64,000 nt of DNA from Denitromonas halophila (GCF_007625155.1 NZ_VMNK01000007.1:62001-126000); one strand, 5' to 3'; shown: positions 33,074 through 42,585, counted from the first letter of the stretch. Notes: generated by a model not told the origin, from the letters alone. Numbers and translations: made by a program.

Positions 33074-34744
33074 ATGAAACTGATCAACCCCATCCGCCTG
33101 GCGCCGCTCGCGCTCGCCTTGAGCTGCGTTGGCGCCATCGCCGCCGGCGACGCCAAGCCCGGTTTCGACGACCCCGACAACTGGCCGCAATACCATCGCA
33201 GCTCAAACGCCTGGCGTTTCAGCCCGCTGACCGAGATCAACAAGGACACCATCAAGAAGCTCAAGGTGGCGTGGATTCATCAGCCCGGCAATATCACCCA
33301 TGGCCTGCAGGCGACGCCGATCATTCTGGACGGCGTGCTCTACTACATCTCGGCCTTCAACAACGTGTGGGCCGTTGATGCCGCCAGCGGCAAGACGCTG
33401 TGGCACTACGAACCCAAGCTCGACCCGATCTCCAAGCAGGTGTTCTACGCGGCAGCCAGCCGCGGCGTGACCGTCGGTCGCGGCAAGGTGTTCATTGGCA
33501 CGCTCGACGGCCGCTTCATCGCCCTCGACCAGACGAGCGGCAAGGAAGTCTGGTCCACCCAGCTGAGCGACCTCAAGACCCAGCACGGCGCCTTGTTTTC
33601 GGCCCCGCCGCAACTGGCTGGCGACGTGCTGTTTGGCGGCACCACCGGCGGCGACCAGCCGATCGCGGGCAAGATCTACGCGGTCAATGCCGACACCGGC
33701 AAACCGGCGTGGACCTTCGAAGTCATCAAGGATGACCAGGAGAGCTGGCCGGGCGACTCGGGCAAGCGCGGTGGCGGCTCGGCATGGATGCCGGGCACCT
33801 ACGATGCGCAGTCGGACACCATCTTCATCGGCACCTCGAACGCCGCGCCGGACTTCTACGGTGTCGACCGCAAGGGCGATAACAAGTACACCGCCACCTT
33901 GCTGGCAATCGATCCGAAAACCGGCAAGCTCAAGTGGCACCGTCAGGAGATCCCGCACGACGTGTGGGACTTCGACTCGGCGTACGAAGCGCTGGTGGTC
34001 AAGAAGGACGGCAAGGATGTGATCGTCCATCTGAACAAGAGCGGCTTCGTGTTCGTGATGGACAAGGCCGATGGCAAGCTGGAAAACGTGTGGCAGTTCG
34101 CCGAGAACATGAACTGGGCCAAGGGCATCGACCCGAAGACCGGCGCGCTGATCGAACCGCGCAGGCCGCAACCTGGCAAGCGCGAGCTGCTGTGCCCCAA
34201 CCTGCTCGGCGCACGCAGCTGGAACCACGGCGCCTACAACCCCGGCACCGGCCTGTGGTACTCGCATGCCATGGAAGTGTGCAACGAGGTGGTCTCGGGC
34301 AAGGATGACCCGGACAGTCTCAAAGCGATTTCGGCGCTGTCGCTCGGTATCGACGAAATCAAACTGGTGCCGCCGCCCAACAGCAAGGACCCGTACGGCC
34401 GCCTGGATGCGCGTGACCCGCTCACCGGCAAGCTCAAGTGGAGCATCCGCTACGACCTGCCGCCGCTCTCCAGTGTCCTCACCACCGCTGGCGGACTGGT
34501 GTTCACCGGCGACATGGAAGGTCATCTGTTTGCCTACGACGCCGACAACGGCAAGCAGCTGTGGCAATTCAATGCCGGCTCCGGCGCACGCGGCGGCCCG
34601 GTGAGCTACGCCGTCAATGGCAAGCAATACATCGTCATCCCGACCGGACTCGGCTCCCATGCGCCGGGCTTCCTGGCCGGCGCCTTCCCTCAGATCAAGG
34701 ATCTGCCGGGGGGTGCCGCGCTGATCGGCTTCACGCTCGAGTAA
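33074..34744 (+). CDS. PQQ-dependent (quinoprotein) alcohol dehydrogenase
   Basis: 556 residues with a signal peptide (PLALALSCVGAIAAGDA) and eight-bladed propeller repeats of the PQQ family (for example TGKLKWHRQEIPHDVWDFD, VWAVDAASGKTLWHYEP). The catalytic Asp is D299 in WDFDSAYE. The residue two further on is Asp (D301), the position that is Asp in lanthanide-dependent enzymes and Ala/Ser/Thr in calcium ones. The vicinal Cys-Cys pair near PQQ is absent: the region reads VFYAAASRGV. It should oxidise an alcohol or aldehyde in the periplasm and reduce the cytochrome encoded next. Metal preference is inference. Confidence 0.87.
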   Translation: MKLINPIRLAPLALALSCVGAIAAGDAKPGFDDPDNWPQYHRSSNAWRFSPLTEINKDTIKKLKVAWIHQPGNITHGLQATPIILDGVLYYISAFNNVWAVDAASGKTLWHYEPKLDPISKQVFYAAASRGVTVGRGKVFIGTLDGRFIALDQTSGKEVWSTQLSDLKTQHGALFSAPPQLAGDVLFGGTTGGDQPIAGKIYAVNADTGKPAWTFEVIKDDQESWPGDSGKRGGGSAWMPGTYDAQSDTIFIGTSNAAPDFYGVDRKGDNKYTATLLAIDPKTGKLKWHRQEIPHDVWDFDSAYEALVVKKDGKDVIVHLNKSGFVFVMDKADGKLENVWQFAENMNWAKGIDPKTGALIEPRRPQPGKRELLCPNLLGARSWNHGAYNPGTGLWYSHAMEVCNEVVSGKDDPDSLKAISALSLGIDEIKLVPPPNSKDPYGRLDARDPLTGKLKWSIRYDLPPLSSVLTTAGGLVFTGDMEGHLFAYDADNGKQLWQFNAGSGARGGPVSYAVNGKQYIVIPTGLGSHAPGFLAGAFPQIKDLPGGAALIGFTLE

Positions 34745-34752
34745 GCCCTGCT

Positions 34753-34778
34753 CCGCGGGAGGCTTCGGCTTCCCGCGG
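34753..34778 (+). repeat. Intercistronic UUCG-tetraloop hairpin
   Basis: CCGCGGGAGGC-TTCG-GCTTCCCGCGG, 11 pairs with one G-T wobble, between the dehydrogenase and cytochrome genes. No T-run, so an mRNA-stability element rather than a terminator. Confidence 0.55.
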
Positions 34779-34829
34779 GCCTGCGGGCAGTAGCCCCGCC
34801 CCCGGCCTCTCTAACAAACGGAGTTCTCA

Positions 34830-35519
34830 ATGAAACAAAGCGGCCACTTCCCCGGCATCGTCCGCCTGCCTCGCCCCACTGTCCGGCGCCTGATCGTTTC
34901 GCTATGCGTGAGCCTGTGGACCAGCACCACTTGCTTCGCTGTCGCCCCACCCGCCGATCCGGCGCGCGCGCAGCTTGCCGCCGGCAAGAGTCGTTTCGAC
35001 AAGCTGTGCGTGAGCTGCCACGGACCAGACGGCGCGGGCAAGGACACCTACGGCCCCAAATTGCAGCATCGGCCTGAGCTTACCGAAGCGCAGATCCGCG
35101 AACGCATCATCCAGGGCAAGCACGGCGACCACGCCATGCCGCCGTGGGGCACCGTGCTCGATGGCAAAGCCATCGACGAGCTCGTCGCCTATGTCGGCAT
35201 CCTGCGCCAGCCCGCTGAAAAGCAAAGCACCGCGCCGCTGTCCCCCTTCGATCTCTACGACCCCGCACGGATCGAAAACGGACGCAAACGATTCGCCAAA
35301 ACCTGTGCCGGCTACTGCCATGGCCACGAAGGCGTCGGTGGCCGTGCACCGGACTTCAAAGGCCGCACCGACCTTGGCGCCCAACAGACCTTCGATGTCA
35401 TTTTTCATGGTCGCATGGGCTCGGACGTCATGCCGCCATGGGGCGACGCATTCTCGGAGGAGAAAATCTGGGAACTGGTGGCCTACCTGCAACATCTCGG
35501 ACGACAAAAGCTGGACTAG
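34830..35519 (+). CDS. Diheme c-type cytochrome, electron acceptor of the quinoprotein
   Basis: 229 residues with a signal sequence (about 20-38) and two cytochrome-c domains. Haem 1 is CVSCH (60-64) with Met ligand in HAMPPWG. Haem 2 is CAGYCH (159-164), a CX3CH variant rather than CX2CH, with Met ligand in DVMPPWG. Placed 85 bases after the PQQ enzyme, so it is the likely electron acceptor. Confidence 0.87.
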   Translation: MKQSGHFPGIVRLPRPTVRRLIVSLCVSLWTSTTCFAVAPPADPARAQLAAGKSRFDKLCVSCHGPDGAGKDTYGPKLQHRPELTEAQIRERIIQGKHGDHAMPPWGTVLDGKAIDELVAYVGILRQPAEKQSTAPLSPFDLYDPARIENGRKRFAKTCAGYCHGHEGVGGRAPDFKGRTDLGAQQTFDVIFHGRMGSDVMPPWGDAFSEEKIWELVAYLQHLGRQKLD

Positions 35520-35642
35520 TCTTTCCGCAGGCCCACCGCGGAAGAAGGAATGCTCCGCCCTAGCCAGCCTGACCAACTGAAGAGGCTCGGAGTCGTCATC
35601 GGTGCGCGAGCCAGAAAAAGCGCAACACCACGACTGAAGCGC

Positions 35643-35676
35643 TGACGCCCGAGGAGTTGAATCTCCTCAGGCGTCA
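35643..35676. terminator. Large hairpin between convergent cytochrome and DUF1329 genes
   Basis: TGACGCC-c-GAGGAG, loop TTGAAT, CTCCTC-a-GGCGTCA: 13 paired bases with one internal mismatch. No T-run, but the position between converging genes suggests a transcription end. Confidence 0.5.
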
Positions 35677-35730
35677 GGCGCTGCGACACAGCACGGCATC
35701 ACAAATAGCGGGGATCAACCCCAGCGGAGC

Positions 35731-37035
35731 TTAGTCGCCGCCGCGCATGAACTGCACCTGGAACATGTCCGCCGGATTCAGCTTGGCATCGACCTGGCCC
35801 TTGAACTGTCCGGTCGTGCAGTGCTTGCTCTGCACATCGACCATCGAGAAGGCGTCATCGATGCCAATGCCAGCGCCCTTGTTGAGCGGCAGATGATGGT
35901 CCGGGTGGCTCTTGCCGACCGTCCAGACCTTCCACAGTTCGCCCTTGCGGTCATAGACCTCGACCGCACCGTTGAGGTTGCCCAGCTGCGCGTCCATGTA
36001 GAACACCCGCTTCGACACCGGGTGGTTGGTGTTGACCGGCGTGGCCTCCAGCACATAGGTCTTTCGCAACTGCCAGGTACCGTCGAAGAAGCACTCGCCC
36101 TTGCCGCCGAAGCTGACGTATTTGTACCCATCACGGTCCTTGAACTCGTCGGTCAGCTTCAGATCGTTGTGGTTCCACATCGGCAGCAGGACCGTCTTGG
36201 TGCCCTTGTAGGTCCACTTCATGTCCGACACCCGGCCGTTGTAGCCCTCGAAGTCTTCGATCATGAGGTCAGAGCCGAGGAAGGCATCGGTGGTCTGACC
36301 GGTCGCGAGGCGGCGCACCCGGCGCTGGAAGCCGAGGTAGAGGTAAGCGTCGTCCAGCTTCTGGTCGTCGTCATAGCGCTGGATCAGCAGTTGGGTGTTT
36401 TTCAGGTCTTGCGGTTCAAGCACTTTCACATAGATCGCCCGAAACAGATCCGACGGGTTTGGGGTGATCTCGGGTACCGGGGCGTCCTGAACACGATGCT
36501 TGAAGTTCAGGAAGTGCATATTCATCATGATGGTGCGCTCAAGCTCACCGGTTTCCATGTTCCGGTACTTCCAGAAAAACGGATAGATGGCGGCGTTGTC
36601 ACCCCAGTTCACACCATATTTGTAGTTCCAGGCGAGCTTCTCGCCGGCGCGCGGGTCGTTCAGGTCCGGCTCCTCAGGGAATGGCCGCCCGGCCACAAAG
36701 CCGGTGATATCACCATTGTTCGCGCCGAGCTTGGCGGTGTTGAGGTTCTTTTTGGTGGCCTCCACATAGGCCTTGTTCATTTCGAACTGGGTGGTGGCCC
36801 CCACTTTGACCTCGTAGTAGCCCTCCTTGATCATCTTGTAAATGCCCACCGCAAGCGCGTCTTTGAATTGCTCGACGTTCGCTTTGGTGATCACCGCACC
36901 GGCCGACAGGCCGGCAACGCTGGGCACGCCGTTTTTATAGGGATTGAATGAGGCTTCGACATCCGCCTCGGTGGCGGCGTAAGCGGTCGTCACCAGCCCC
37001 GCCATCATGAGCGCCAGGCTCAGTTGCTTGATCAT
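35731..37035 (-). CDS. DUF1329 outer-membrane-associated lipid/hydrocarbon transport protein
   Basis: 434 residues with a signal peptide (LALMMAGLVTTAYA). Recognised by the DUF1329 features FNPYKNGVPSVAG, DLMIEDFEGYNGRVSDMKWTYKGTKTVLLPM and RKTYVLEATPV. Such proteins occur with DUF1302 and RND partners in loci for hydrophobic substrates and have a LolA/LolB-like shape prediction. Last gene of the YCF48-RND-DUF1302-DUF1329 run. Role in export or uptake is not settled. Confidence 0.87.
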   Translation of the reverse strand: MIKQLSLALMMAGLVTTAYAATEADVEASFNPYKNGVPSVAGLSAGAVITKANVEQFKDALAVGIYKMIKEGYYEVKVGATTQFEMNKAYVEATKKNLNTAKLGANNGDITGFVAGRPFPEEPDLNDPRAGEKLAWNYKYGVNWGDNAAIYPFFWKYRNMETGELERTIMMNMHFLNFKHRVQDAPVPEITPNPSDLFRAIYVKVLEPQDLKNTQLLIQRYDDDQKLDDAYLYLGFQRRVRRLATGQTTDAFLGSDLMIEDFEGYNGRVSDMKWTYKGTKTVLLPMWNHNDLKLTDEFKDRDGYKYVSFGGKGECFFDGTWQLRKTYVLEATPVNTNHPVSKRVFYMDAQLGNLNGAVEVYDRKGELWKVWTVGKSHPDHHLPLNKGAGIGIDDAFSMVDVQSKHCTTGQFKGQVDAKLNPADMFQVQFMRGGD

Positions 37036-37047
37036 TGTTGTCTCCTG

Positions 37048-39036
37048 TCAGAACTTGTAACGCATCATGAAAAAGATGTCGTCTTCATACATCGACACCC
37101 CGATCGGACCCGCGCGGAAGCGGCCCAGCGGCTCGTAGCTGGCCAGACCCGCCGAGTAGCCGACATCGGCTGCGGTGCCGGTATAGGGCGCATAGGGGTT
37201 GCACGAGCGGCAGTCGTCGAAGCGGTTGCGCGAATTGGACCCGCCCTTGAAGTTGGCGCCAACCACCAGCTTGAGGTTGTCGGTCACGCTCCACTCGACT
37301 TTTGGCGCGATGGCATGGGTGCGGGAGCGGAAGTCGCGCGCGATGATCAGCTCGGGGCTGAGCCGGTCGTTCATCAGGAAGGCCTTGATCAGCACGGTGC
37401 CAATGAAGTTATCTTTCCAATCCGGCATGCCGACCGGGCCGAACGCATTGACCGCGCCGCTCGGTGCCACGCGTGAGCCCTTCTTGTAGTACTCGTGATC
37501 GAAGATGTGTTGCCAGAACAACTGCGCCGAGATCAGCGTGGTGCGGCGCGGGTTGATCCACGAGATGAAGGTCGGTCGATCGATGCCGATCACGCCGCGG
37601 AACACGTTGTTCTCCGAGTACAGCCGCTCGCGCGCCGTGTTGGCGAACTCCTCACCCTGGGTGAAGGCGCCTTCGAGACGGACCGCCGCGCCAATTGCCT
37701 CGGCCTCGAAGTCCATCGAACCACCGATCAGATTCACCCGCGGGTAGTGCACATCGAAGGCGATCAGGTTGGTTTCTGCCGCTGTTTTCGGCGCCCCGGT
37801 GAAGGGGTTGGTCGGGCCGGTCACCAGTCCGCGCAGGGACGGCAGCTGGGAGCGGTAGGTCAGCGCGTTGAGCGAGAAGCTCAAGCCGCCCTGCGTCACC
37901 CCCTCGAACTTGATCCCCAGCTGGGTGTTGGAGAGCGACCAGTCCGGCAAATCCACGTCACGAATACCGATCTGATGCGGGCCGAAGTCGGTGGCGGTGG
38001 TGCCGTTGGCGAAGTTGGCCACGGTGCCGCCGTTGTCCCACAGGTTGGCCATGCCACGGAAGAAGCATCCGGCATCGAGGATGGCGTTGGGCGAGCCGCA
38101 CTGCCCAAGGTTGTTGGGCCGGAACTTGTCGACGTTCCACACGATCTGCAGGTTGCGGTCCTGCATCGACTCGGACGGCCCCATGCGGTACTCGGCCTGG
38201 GCGATCCACATCGGGATGCGGATGTCCTGCAGTTCGTCGTAGATGTTGTTGCGCGAATAGTCGACCGGGTTGATCACGTCGAGCACCCGGAACAGGTCGG
38301 TGCGCCCCCACACCACCTGCTGCTTGCCGAGCTTCAGGAACAGGTTGTTGCCGTTGTCGAGCGAGATGTTCTTCTTGACGTAGGCCTCACGGATGAAGTC
38401 GAGCCGATCGTTGAATTCCGGCATCTCCAGCTCCGACAGCGACAGATCGCCGTAGCCGCCAAAGTCGCGGCAACCGCGCTTGTCCTCATCACAGGGCCGC
38501 ACCGGCACGCCGAAGGCAACATCGCCAGGGACGATCGAATGCCAGCGGTCGCCAAGCACGCGCATGCCGTCGTTGGGGTTGGCATTGATGTCGAAACCGA
38601 AGGCGTTGCCCGGAGGGCCCGAGCCGTTGTTCACCACGCCCGCACCATGCGCCACCGAGGTCGAGCCGCCGGCACCCGACACATTGTTCAGCATAATCGG
38701 ACCGCCGGCATCCTCGCCGAACTCACCCTTGTTCATGCGATAGACGCCATCCCATGTGCCCCGCAGCACGCCGTGAAAGCCCCAGCCGCCGGCCAGGCGC
38801 TTGTCGGCCTCGACCTGCATGGTGTTGCGGAACTTGGCCAGTCCGACGGTTTTGCCGGTCGCGTCCTTGCCGCGATGCGCGGTGTGGTTCTCGTAGTAGA
38901 TATCCACGTCCCACGGCCGGGTGTCGCCGCCCAGGTCGGGCAGGCCGCCGGCGATGGCCGGGCCGGCCAGGGCGGCGGTCAGCACGGCGACATGAAGCCG
39001 GGCGGTTGGTGGCTTTTTGTTCGGGTACCACTTCAT
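37048..39036 (-). CDS. DUF1302 outer-membrane protein
   Basis: 662 residues. Signal peptide ending GPAIA, then a predicted outer-membrane beta-barrel with Asn/Gly-rich loops. DUF1302 landmarks: NNLFLKLGKQQVVWGRTDLFRVLDVINPVDYSRN and a closing aromatic (MMRYKF). A predicted companion channel of the RND protein. Separated from DUF1329 by 12 bases. Strong GGAGGAG ribosome site. Confidence 0.87.
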   Translation of the reverse strand: MKWYPNKKPPTARLHVAVLTAALAGPAIAGGLPDLGGDTRPWDVDIYYENHTAHRGKDATGKTVGLAKFRNTMQVEADKRLAGGWGFHGVLRGTWDGVYRMNKGEFGEDAGGPIMLNNVSGAGGSTSVAHGAGVVNNGSGPPGNAFGFDINANPNDGMRVLGDRWHSIVPGDVAFGVPVRPCDEDKRGCRDFGGYGDLSLSELEMPEFNDRLDFIREAYVKKNISLDNGNNLFLKLGKQQVVWGRTDLFRVLDVINPVDYSRNNIYDELQDIRIPMWIAQAEYRMGPSESMQDRNLQIVWNVDKFRPNNLGQCGSPNAILDAGCFFRGMANLWDNGGTVANFANGTTATDFGPHQIGIRDVDLPDWSLSNTQLGIKFEGVTQGGLSFSLNALTYRSQLPSLRGLVTGPTNPFTGAPKTAAETNLIAFDVHYPRVNLIGGSMDFEAEAIGAAVRLEGAFTQGEEFANTARERLYSENNVFRGVIGIDRPTFISWINPRRTTLISAQLFWQHIFDHEYYKKGSRVAPSGAVNAFGPVGMPDWKDNFIGTVLIKAFLMNDRLSPELIIARDFRSRTHAIAPKVEWSVTDNLKLVVGANFKGGSNSRNRFDDCRSCNPYAPYTGTAADVGYSAGLASYEPLGRFRAGPIGVSMYEDDIFFMMRYKF

Positions 39037-39105
39037 GGTGAGTCTCCTCCTCTGGTTTTCACCGGCGCACCACACGGCACGCCGACGCTTGCTTGCCCTG
39101 TGTGG

Positions 39106-41496
39106 TCAGTCCGTCTCCAGCACCCCATCCGCGTCGTAGCGCGCTGCCGTCACGAAGCGCGGCTTGAACACGACGCACCAGCTGGGCACGATGAGCACCG
39201 CGGCAATGGCATTGACGATGAGCATGAAAGACAGGAGCACCGCGGCATCCGACTGGAAGCGCAGGTCCGACATGAAGATCCACATCACCACGCCGGCGAT
39301 CAGCGTCACGGCGGTGAAGGAGACGGCATAGCCGGTGGTGGCCACGGCCTTGATGACCGCCTGCTTGATGTCCTGGAGTTCCGCGAACTCTTCGCGGATG
39401 CGGTCCATGAAATACACCGCATAGTCGATGCCGACACCGACGCCGACGGCAATCACCGGCACCGTGTTCACATTGATGCCGATGCCCGCCGCGCCCATGT
39501 AGGCATAGGTCATCAAGGTGGAGAACAGCATCGGCAGGACCATCAGCCAACCCGCATGCAGCGAGCTGTAATAGATCATGACCAACAGGAAGGCGAGCGC
39601 CATCACTGCCGGGATGATGACCATGTGGTCGGTATGCAGCGCCTGGTTGCCGGCCGCCGTCACACCGATGATGCCGCCGCCCAGCGCGATCTCCAGATCC
39701 GGCACCTCGGCCTTGAGCTTGCGGATGCCCTCCTCGGCCAGCGCGACGATACGATTGATGGTGTCGGCCCGATGATCCTTGTAGTAGAAGACCATATTGG
39801 CTTCGCGCTCATCGGGCGTGATGAACTCCTTGAGCGCACCGGGAATCGGGCTGGAGGCCATGTAGGCGAACATCAACCCGCCCACCTCCTGCGCCGTGTC
39901 GGGGATCTGCATCCAGCGCGGGTCGTCGTTGTGGGTGAGCTTGTTGACCACCCGCACCACCCCCGGAATCGCCTTGGTGCCACCCAGGCCCGGATCGGAC
40001 AGCATGTGCGCCTGGAAGCGCTCCATCGCCGCCATCACCTCGGGCCGTTTGATGCCCCCCTTCTCTTCGGTGCGCGCCGACACATGCAGTTCTTCCGAGC
40101 CCGGAAAACGCGTATTGATCGCCGTGGTCGACACGTTGTAGTCGTGATCGCGATGCAGCAGCGGTGAGCCGGGCTCGGATTCTCCGAGCTGCACCTTGGT
40201 CACAAAATAGGTGCCGCCGATGGCGCCGATCAGGCTGAGGATCAGGATCGAGCGCGCACCGCCGTCGGTACCGCCCGTCTTGGCCATCGCCGCGCCGAGG
40301 AAATTGCGCACGCCCTGGTTGGCGTTCTCGGTGGTGCGCGGTTGCGGCAACACGGTCAGCGCCAGCGGCACCATGAAGTGCACCGTGAAGATCACCGAAA
40401 AGCCCCAGAAGCCCGCAGCCACGCCGAGCTTGTGGTTGAACGGCGCCGCGCCCAGCACCAGCACCGCGATACCCACGGCATCGACGATGATCGCCAGCGA
40501 GCCGGGCCGGAACAACGCATCCAGCGCGTTACGCGCGGCCCGTTTGCCGTCCTTCACGATCGCCAGCTCTTCGTAATAGCGCGCAGCCAGTTGCACCCCG
40601 TGCGAGGTGGCGCGCGCCGCGATGAGGAAGGGAATCGGCAGCGACAGCGGCTCGAGGTTGATGCCCATCATCGCCATGAAGCCCAGGCCCCAGATCGACG
40701 ACAACGCAATGCCCAGCAGCGGCAGCGCGATGCCGTAGAGGCGGCGGAAATAGACGATCAGCAAGGTCGCCAGCAGGGCCAGCGTCCAGGCCAGGATTTC
40801 GAGAATCTGGTTGATGTAGGTGTACACCCAGCCGGTCAGCACCGGGTTGCCGGTCACGTGCACCTTGTGCCCGGCTGTCTCCAGCTCGGCGCGCACCTGT
40901 TGCAGCGCATCGAAGGTGGCCTTGTAGTCGATGTCGCTCTCGTTGAGCTGCGCCTTGATCAGCGCGGCTTTCAGATCGGGCGACACCATCAGCCCATACA
41001 TCGTCGGGTTGGCGATCACGTCCTGCTTGAGCTTCTCCAGCTCGGCCACGCTGCGTTGGGGCTTTTGCGGATCGTAGTAGGACTCCGAGGCGAAGCCGCC
41101 GTACTCATCCAGAAAAATCTTGCGTGCCGTGCGGTGCGTGAGGCTGAACACCAGGTTGTGGTTCACCCCCGGCAGGCTGTCCACGCCCTGGGTGGCGCGA
41201 TGAATCAGATCCAGCGTGTCATTGTTGAAGATCGTGCCCTGCTCGGCCTCGATCGACATCACGATCATGTTGGCGCCGCCAAAGTTCTCCTTGAGGCGGT
41301 TGTAAACTTGGATGTAAGGATGGTTCTGCGGTAACAGGTCCGAAAAATCGGAATACACCCGCAGCTTGGGCAAGGCCGCACCGAAGATCAGCGTGCCGAT
41401 CAGAATGAAGCCGAGCACGATTTTCGGGTTGGCGAAGATCCACTCTTCGGCCCGGTGCAGCTTGTGGGTAATGGAATGCTTGAATGCGCTGACCAT
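39106..41496 (-). CDS. RND/MMPL-family transporter
   Basis: 796 residues with about 12 membrane helices and two large periplasmic loops. An RND signature lies in the first half (LLGIALSSIWGLGFMAMMGINLEPLSLPIPFLIAARATSHGVQLAARYYEE) and is repeated in the second (AVGVGVGIDYAVYFMDRIREEFAELQDIKQAVIKAVATTGYAV). The subgroup is linked to hydrophobic-compound export with DUF1302/DUF1329. Downstream of and co-directional with the dmp genes, 10 bases from YCF48. Confidence 0.9.
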   Translation of the reverse strand: MVSAFKHSITHKLHRAEEWIFANPKIVLGFILIGTLIFGAALPKLRVYSDFSDLLPQNHPYIQVYNRLKENFGGANMIVMSIEAEQGTIFNNDTLDLIHRATQGVDSLPGVNHNLVFSLTHRTARKIFLDEYGGFASESYYDPQKPQRSVAELEKLKQDVIANPTMYGLMVSPDLKAALIKAQLNESDIDYKATFDALQQVRAELETAGHKVHVTGNPVLTGWVYTYINQILEILAWTLALLATLLIVYFRRLYGIALPLLGIALSSIWGLGFMAMMGINLEPLSLPIPFLIAARATSHGVQLAARYYEELAIVKDGKRAARNALDALFRPGSLAIIVDAVGIAVLVLGAAPFNHKLGVAAGFWGFSVIFTVHFMVPLALTVLPQPRTTENANQGVRNFLGAAMAKTGGTDGGARSILILSLIGAIGGTYFVTKVQLGESEPGSPLLHRDHDYNVSTTAINTRFPGSEELHVSARTEEKGGIKRPEVMAAMERFQAHMLSDPGLGGTKAIPGVVRVVNKLTHNDDPRWMQIPDTAQEVGGLMFAYMASSPIPGALKEFITPDEREANMVFYYKDHRADTINRIVALAEEGIRKLKAEVPDLEIALGGGIIGVTAAGNQALHTDHMVIIPAVMALAFLLVMIYYSSLHAGWLMVLPMLFSTLMTYAYMGAAGIGINVNTVPVIAVGVGVGIDYAVYFMDRIREEFAELQDIKQAVIKAVATTGYAVSFTAVTLIAGVVMWIFMSDLRFQSDAAVLLSFMLIVNAIAAVLIVPSWCVVFKPRFVTAARYDADGVLETD

Positions 41497-41506
41497 GATT
41501 TCCTCC

Positions 41507-42472
41507 TCAGCGGGCCGACGTGGCGATCACGCGCAGCAGGCCGCCGGGCCCGCCAGCGACCAAGGCGGACTGCCCAAGCACCGCGGCACCAGAGGCGAAG
41601 AACACCGGCAACGGATCGGGATAGGCCACCGCCCGCCAGACCTCGCCGTCGAGCCGCGCGACCGTTCCCCCCGCGCCCACGCCATGCGGAGCGCCGTCCT
41701 GGAGGAACAAGCGGTAGAGCGGCGCACCGGTCGCGTTGGTCTGCCGAACCCAGTTCAGGCCGCCATCCGTGGTGTGAAGGACCTGCCCGGCCAGGCCACT
41801 CACGTAGCCTTCGTCGCGGGACACGAACAGCGCGTCGTAGGGGTAGAACTCGTCGGGCATGCCGCCGCGGGGAGCCCAGTGGGCGCCGCCGTCTTCCGTG
41901 ACGAACACCATGCCGAACTCGGCCGTGGCAATGCCGAACTGCGCATCGACAAAGCGCAGCGCCGTGATCTGAGCGTCCTCGCCCAGATCAGTCACCTGCC
42001 AGCTCGCCCCCTGGTCAGCGCTATGTGCGATCTGGGTGCGGGTGCCGGCCACCCACCAGCCACCCTGGGTGTCGCACGCGACGGTCAGCGGCACGCGGGG
42101 CTTGTCGAGTTCAGCCGCCTTCCAGTGCTGCCCATCAGCATTGGCGTGCCACACCTTGCGGTAGAAATCGACACCCAGCAACGAGCCGTCCGGGCAAACC
42201 GTCAGGCCAATCAATGAGGCCGGGCCGAGCGCTTCGCGCCGCCAGTTGCGACCCTGGTCGCTGGACACCAGCACCGCACCAGCTTGCAGACCAGCCACGA
42301 TCACCTGGTCATTGGAAACCAGTGACTGCACCACGTCATAGCGCTTGAGCGGTCGGGCCGCGTCCGCGGTGGCGGCTGACAAATCGGCCTCCCCGCCACA
42401 GCCGGCCAGCGCAAGCGCCGCCAGGGCTGAGGGCATCAGTCGCGCAATGCGACAGCTTCGAATGCTCACCAT
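41507..42472 (-). CDS. YCF48-like beta-propeller lipoprotein
   Basis: 321 residues with a lipobox (ALALAGCGG). Repeats of about 45 residues follow the YCF48/BNR pattern (SSDQGRNWRR, SADQGASWQV, TEDGGAHWAPRG, TTDGGLNWVRQ). The family occurs next to RND-DUF1302-DUF1329 genes, probably as an assembly or interaction scaffold. ATG at 42472 with AGGAGG. Confidence 0.85.
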   Translation of the reverse strand: MVSIRSCRIARLMPSALAALALAGCGGEADLSAATADAARPLKRYDVVQSLVSNDQVIVAGLQAGAVLVSSDQGRNWRREALGPASLIGLTVCPDGSLLGVDFYRKVWHANADGQHWKAAELDKPRVPLTVACDTQGGWWVAGTRTQIAHSADQGASWQVTDLGEDAQITALRFVDAQFGIATAEFGMVFVTEDGGAHWAPRGGMPDEFYPYDALFVSRDEGYVSGLAGQVLHTTDGGLNWVRQTNATGAPLYRLFLQDGAPHGVGAGGTVARLDGEVWRAVAYPDPLPVFFASGAAVLGQSALVAGGPGGLLRVIATSAR

Positions 42473-42585
42473 CTCCTCCTTTGTCGGGGCAAAAGAAGCC
42501 CCGTGCCGCATGGCGGTGCCATGCGGCTTGTCTCGTTATGTTTTTCAGGAATGACAGCGGCGCGAGGGCCGCAAACCGGTCTGCG

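Noticed and set aside
35600-35729. Peptide-like reading ALTPEELNLLRRQALRHST between cytochrome and DUF1329 genes
   Set aside because: No start codon with ribosome site, short, and overlaps the hairpin; may be a gene remnant but not supportable.
37495-40167. Long plus-strand open frame (890 codons) over DUF1302/RND
   Set aside because: Antisense shadow, His/Arg-rich composition, no ribosome site, no family match.
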